A stretch of DNA of 22,653 nt, from NCBI GenBank assembly GCA_964618065.1, contig CAZTZK010000003.1:1-22653 (forward strand). Reading direction: 5' to 3'. Each line of letters begins with the position of its first letter. Positions within the stretch are counted from its first letter, which is position 1. The notes beneath the pieces were generated by a model that worked only from the letters and a program-made list of their open reading frames with translations, was not told the DNA's origin and searched no databases. Position numbers and translations under genes: made by a program. This document shows positions 20,786-22,653 of this stretch, one piece after another. Origin of the DNA: M55B174 sp964618065. Its GTDB lineage: Bacteria; Patescibacteriota; Minisyncoccia; CAIUEV01; JAHKAQ01.

Positions 20786-22653
20786 ATGAAAAGAGAACAA
20801 ATTATTTCTTCAGCTACCAAAGAATTGGATAGAGCCAGAACAAAATATATTGAAGCCCAGATCAGAGCGGAATCAGGCTGGAAGGGAGTTTTGCTTAAAA
20901 CCGGTTTTAAATCTCTTGAAAAAAATAAAGATCTAAACTATTTGCTAGAAGCTCAAAGGAACTATTATAAAATTCTTGATCGTTATCGGAGGCTAATTAT
21001 TGGAGAATTTAAAAAGAGCAAACGTCAAGTTATCAAAAGCGATATAAAAATAATTGCTAAATTAACAATATTTGATGAAATCAGGAAGCTAAGAAAAGAA
21101 AAAGAAGAAAAAATTCGGAGCAAGGGCTTAATGGGAGTAATCCGAACCCAAGTTCAAGAATGGAGAGAGATTTCTACCGGATTTAAAATGAGCATGGGTT
21201 TGGTTTTGGGCGTGTTGGCTGTATTATTAAACTTTTTTTCATCTATTGAAATTTATTGGCTTCAATTACCTCTTTTGGGGTGGGGTATTATTATATTCTT
21301 AGAAGGAGCTCAACAAAAAATGACTCGTTCAAAGGCATCTAAAAAGGGGATTAATAGACCGGTAGCTTACGCTAGAGCTGAAAGAAGGATTTCTAGAATT
21401 CGCTCTGATTTAGCAAGCAGTCTAGCAAAAATTCATATTGAATTAGAAGCTGCTATCTGGAAAATTAGAGTTTTTGAAAAGAAAACAGAGTATAGACGTT
21501 ATATAGTTGCTGGGTTAGGAGGCGCCTTTATTGGCTCTTTTTATCTAATTCCTTACGGTATTAAAACCGTAATCTTTAGTTCTACGATGGCTGTTCTTAG
21601 TAGAGGTATTTGGTTTTTATTACCTTACGGAGCAATTAGAGGAGGACTGGGAGACCTTTTCCAAAAAGGTCCAGCCACTAATGTTGCGGCAGCAGCAGAA
21701 GCGGCAAAGAATGACAAAGAAGCTTTAGAAGAAGATGTAAGTGTTGGAGAAGGAATAGAACCGGAGGCGAAAGAATCTATGGAGATTGGCACTCGTACTT
21801 CTGCAATAGATCCTGCGTATGTAAAAGCAGTTCAGGCAAATAATATTAATGAAGATTTTATAAATGATGTAAAAGTAGCTGAAGCTTCTGAAGGTAAAGA
21901 AAATAGAATTATTCCGGTAGCTAAAGCGGCTGGGTACAGTGATGCTCTGGCTGATATTATTGCCCAAATGCAAAACAATCCGGTTTCTTTATTCTATTCC
22001 GGCGACATGGGTTCAGAGGAGAGACAGAAATATATTCTTAGTCAAGATCCTGATTATGTTAAATCAATAATAAGCGATAATATAAAAGCTCTGGGCGGTT
22101 TAAGTATTGAAGATCAAACTGAATGGGTTAATGATCATTTAAATGATCAATCCTTTTGGAATTGGTTGGATGAAAAGGGTTTTGTTAATTCTCAAGATTG
22201 GCAAGATGCAATGGCTGCAAGCTCTCGCACCAGTCAATCGGTTTCTAAAAATGTCCCCGCTTCTAGAAGTGCATCTGCTTCCGGGGTGATATCTCCCTGG
22301 GGAGATGGAACTGGCGGAGGCATTAGCGGTAAAATCTATAGTGATTCCAAGGGTAGCATGTTCTATCCCGGTTGGGATAAAGGCGATCCTCCTCCTAAGG
22401 ATTGGTTTTCTTCTGAAGATCCTGAAATGCACTTACATCCTGAATGGAAACACCTTGCTTCGGATTACGATCACAACTTACCGATTTGGAAAGGAGATTG
22501 GCAAATTGGCGTTGACATGAGGAATGTTCTAAAAAATTGGGGGAGTGAAAAAGCGGTGGTAGATACTATTTCTAAAAATAATAATAGCGATAATTCCTTG
22601 AATTTTAAAAACTGGTTTGCTGACAACGGAATAACTCAAAAAGATTTCCTTGA
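20786..22653 (+). CDS. Large multi-domain membrane protein of unknown function (5' part; runs off the window)
   Basis: An ATG at 20786 opens a frame that stays open to the window edge, at least 622 residues with no stop. Residues 1-130 are charged and helical (EQIISSATKELDRARTKYIE, then KKSKRQVIKSDIKI), probably coiled coil. Two hydrophobic hairpins follow: about 137-176 (GLVLGVLAVLLNFF and LLGWGIIIFLEGA) and about 239-288 (YIVAGLGGAFIGSFYLIPYG and AVLSRGIWFLLPYG), separated by a basic helical region. From about 295 on it is soluble, first Ala/Glu-rich, later rich in Trp, Gly, Ser and Asp. A motif F-x-N-W-x-x-D/E-x-G-F/I is present at 457-466 and again at 607-616, followed by D-W/F. The start is preceded by an A-rich leader, no SD, and a promoter at 20648-20676. 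I do not recognise the family; no catalytic motif is evident. Confidence 0.85.
   Translation, partial: MKREQIISSATKELDRARTKYIEAQIRAESGWKGVLLKTGFKSLEKNKDLNYLLEAQRNYYKILDRYRRLIIGEFKKSKRQVIKSDIKIIAKLTIFDEIRKLRKEKEEKIRSKGLMGVIRTQVQEWREISTGFKMSMGLVLGVLAVLLNFFSSIEIYWLQLPLLGWGIIIFLEGAQQKMTRSKASKKGINRPVAYARAERRISRIRSDLASSLAKIHIELEAAIWKIRVFEKKTEYRRYIVAGLGGAFIGSFYLIPYGIKTVIFSSTMAVLSRGIWFLLPYGAIRGGLGDLFQKGPATNVAAAAEAAKNDKEALEEDVSVGEGIEPEAKESMEIGTRTSAIDPAYVKAVQANNINEDFINDVKVAEASEGKENRIIPVAKAAGYSDALADIIAQMQNNPVSLFYSGDMGSEERQKYILSQDPDYVKSIISDNIKALGGLSIEDQTEWVNDHLNDQSFWNWLDEKGFVNSQDWQDAMAASSRTSQSVSKNVPASRSASASGVISPWGDGTGGGISGKIYSDSKGSMFYPGWDKGDPPPKDWFSSEDPEMHLHPEWKHLASDYDHNLPIWKGDWQIGVDMRNVLKNWGSEKAVVDTISKNNNSDNSLNFKNWFADNGITQKDFL

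Noticed and set aside
1..22653. Recoded TGA (as in SR1/Gracilibacteria)
   Set aside because: All conserved proteins read full length without internal TGA, and their conserved glycines use GGN codons. The standard code explains the window.
1..22653. CRISPR array, prophage, insertion sequence or toxin-antitoxin pair
   Set aside because: No regularly spaced repeats, transposase, integrase or phage motifs were seen on either strand.

Overview
This is an AT-rich bacterial chromosome segment. Its gene content fits a Candidate Phyla Radiation (Patescibacteria, probably Parcubacteria-like) genome. Genes are short and tightly packed, and most have no recognisable Shine-Dalgarno (SD) sequence. The housekeeping set is minimal: infC-rpmI-rplT, smpB-ssrA, pth, lepB, hisS, rpsU, ybeY, ftsA-ftsZ, mreC and an anaerobic ribonucleotide reductase. 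The conserved proteins read full length with no internal TGA, so the standard bacterial code applies. The lineage is inferred from style and content, because no rRNA gene is present.

Layout. 1-156 is the tail of a GIY-YIG nuclease that ends inside a GC-rich palindromic repeat zone (about 130-264), followed by tRNA-Arg. 483-1547 encodes an exported protein. 1658-1900 is an orphan small gene with a strong SD and its own terminator. 2002-3275 holds a 40-residue membrane peptide gene overlapping an amino-acid permease gene. 3256-6693 on the minus strand carries an O-antigen-ligase-like membrane protein, smpB, tmRNA, infC, rpmI and rplT. 6694-6893 is intergenic on the minus strand but carries a near-consensus plus-strand promoter and a three-way-junction RNA fold. 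6872-8995 (minus) is an LCP-family gene followed by pth. A palindromic -10 element near 9035 faces both ways and can also drive lepB-hisS (9182-11126). 11258-12427 is rpsU, yqeY, ybeY, and tRNA-Ile begins inside the end of ybeY. 12524-15116 is ftsA-ftsZ with a strong terminator. 15343-19170 is a class III ribonucleotide reductase cluster: nrdR, nrdD, a detached nrdD C-terminus, nrdG and a glutaredoxin-like gene. 19268-20292 is a DUF167 gene and mreC, then tRNA-Ala. 20786 to the right edge is a large, unrecognised membrane protein gene that runs off the window.

How the parts fit. The window combines translation and ribosome rescue, cell-envelope functions (LCP, O-antigen ligase-like, signal peptidase, MreC), division (FtsA/FtsZ) and an oxygen-independent dNTP supply. 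The most unusual points are three. The NrdD glycyl-radical tail is encoded as a separate 58-residue protein, so the zinc site would be shared between two chains. A candidate plus-strand RNA displays UCCUCCUU, an anti-SD copy, in a hairpin loop. In this SD-poor genome, strong SDs in front of genes are confined to rpsU and one unknown 80-residue protein.
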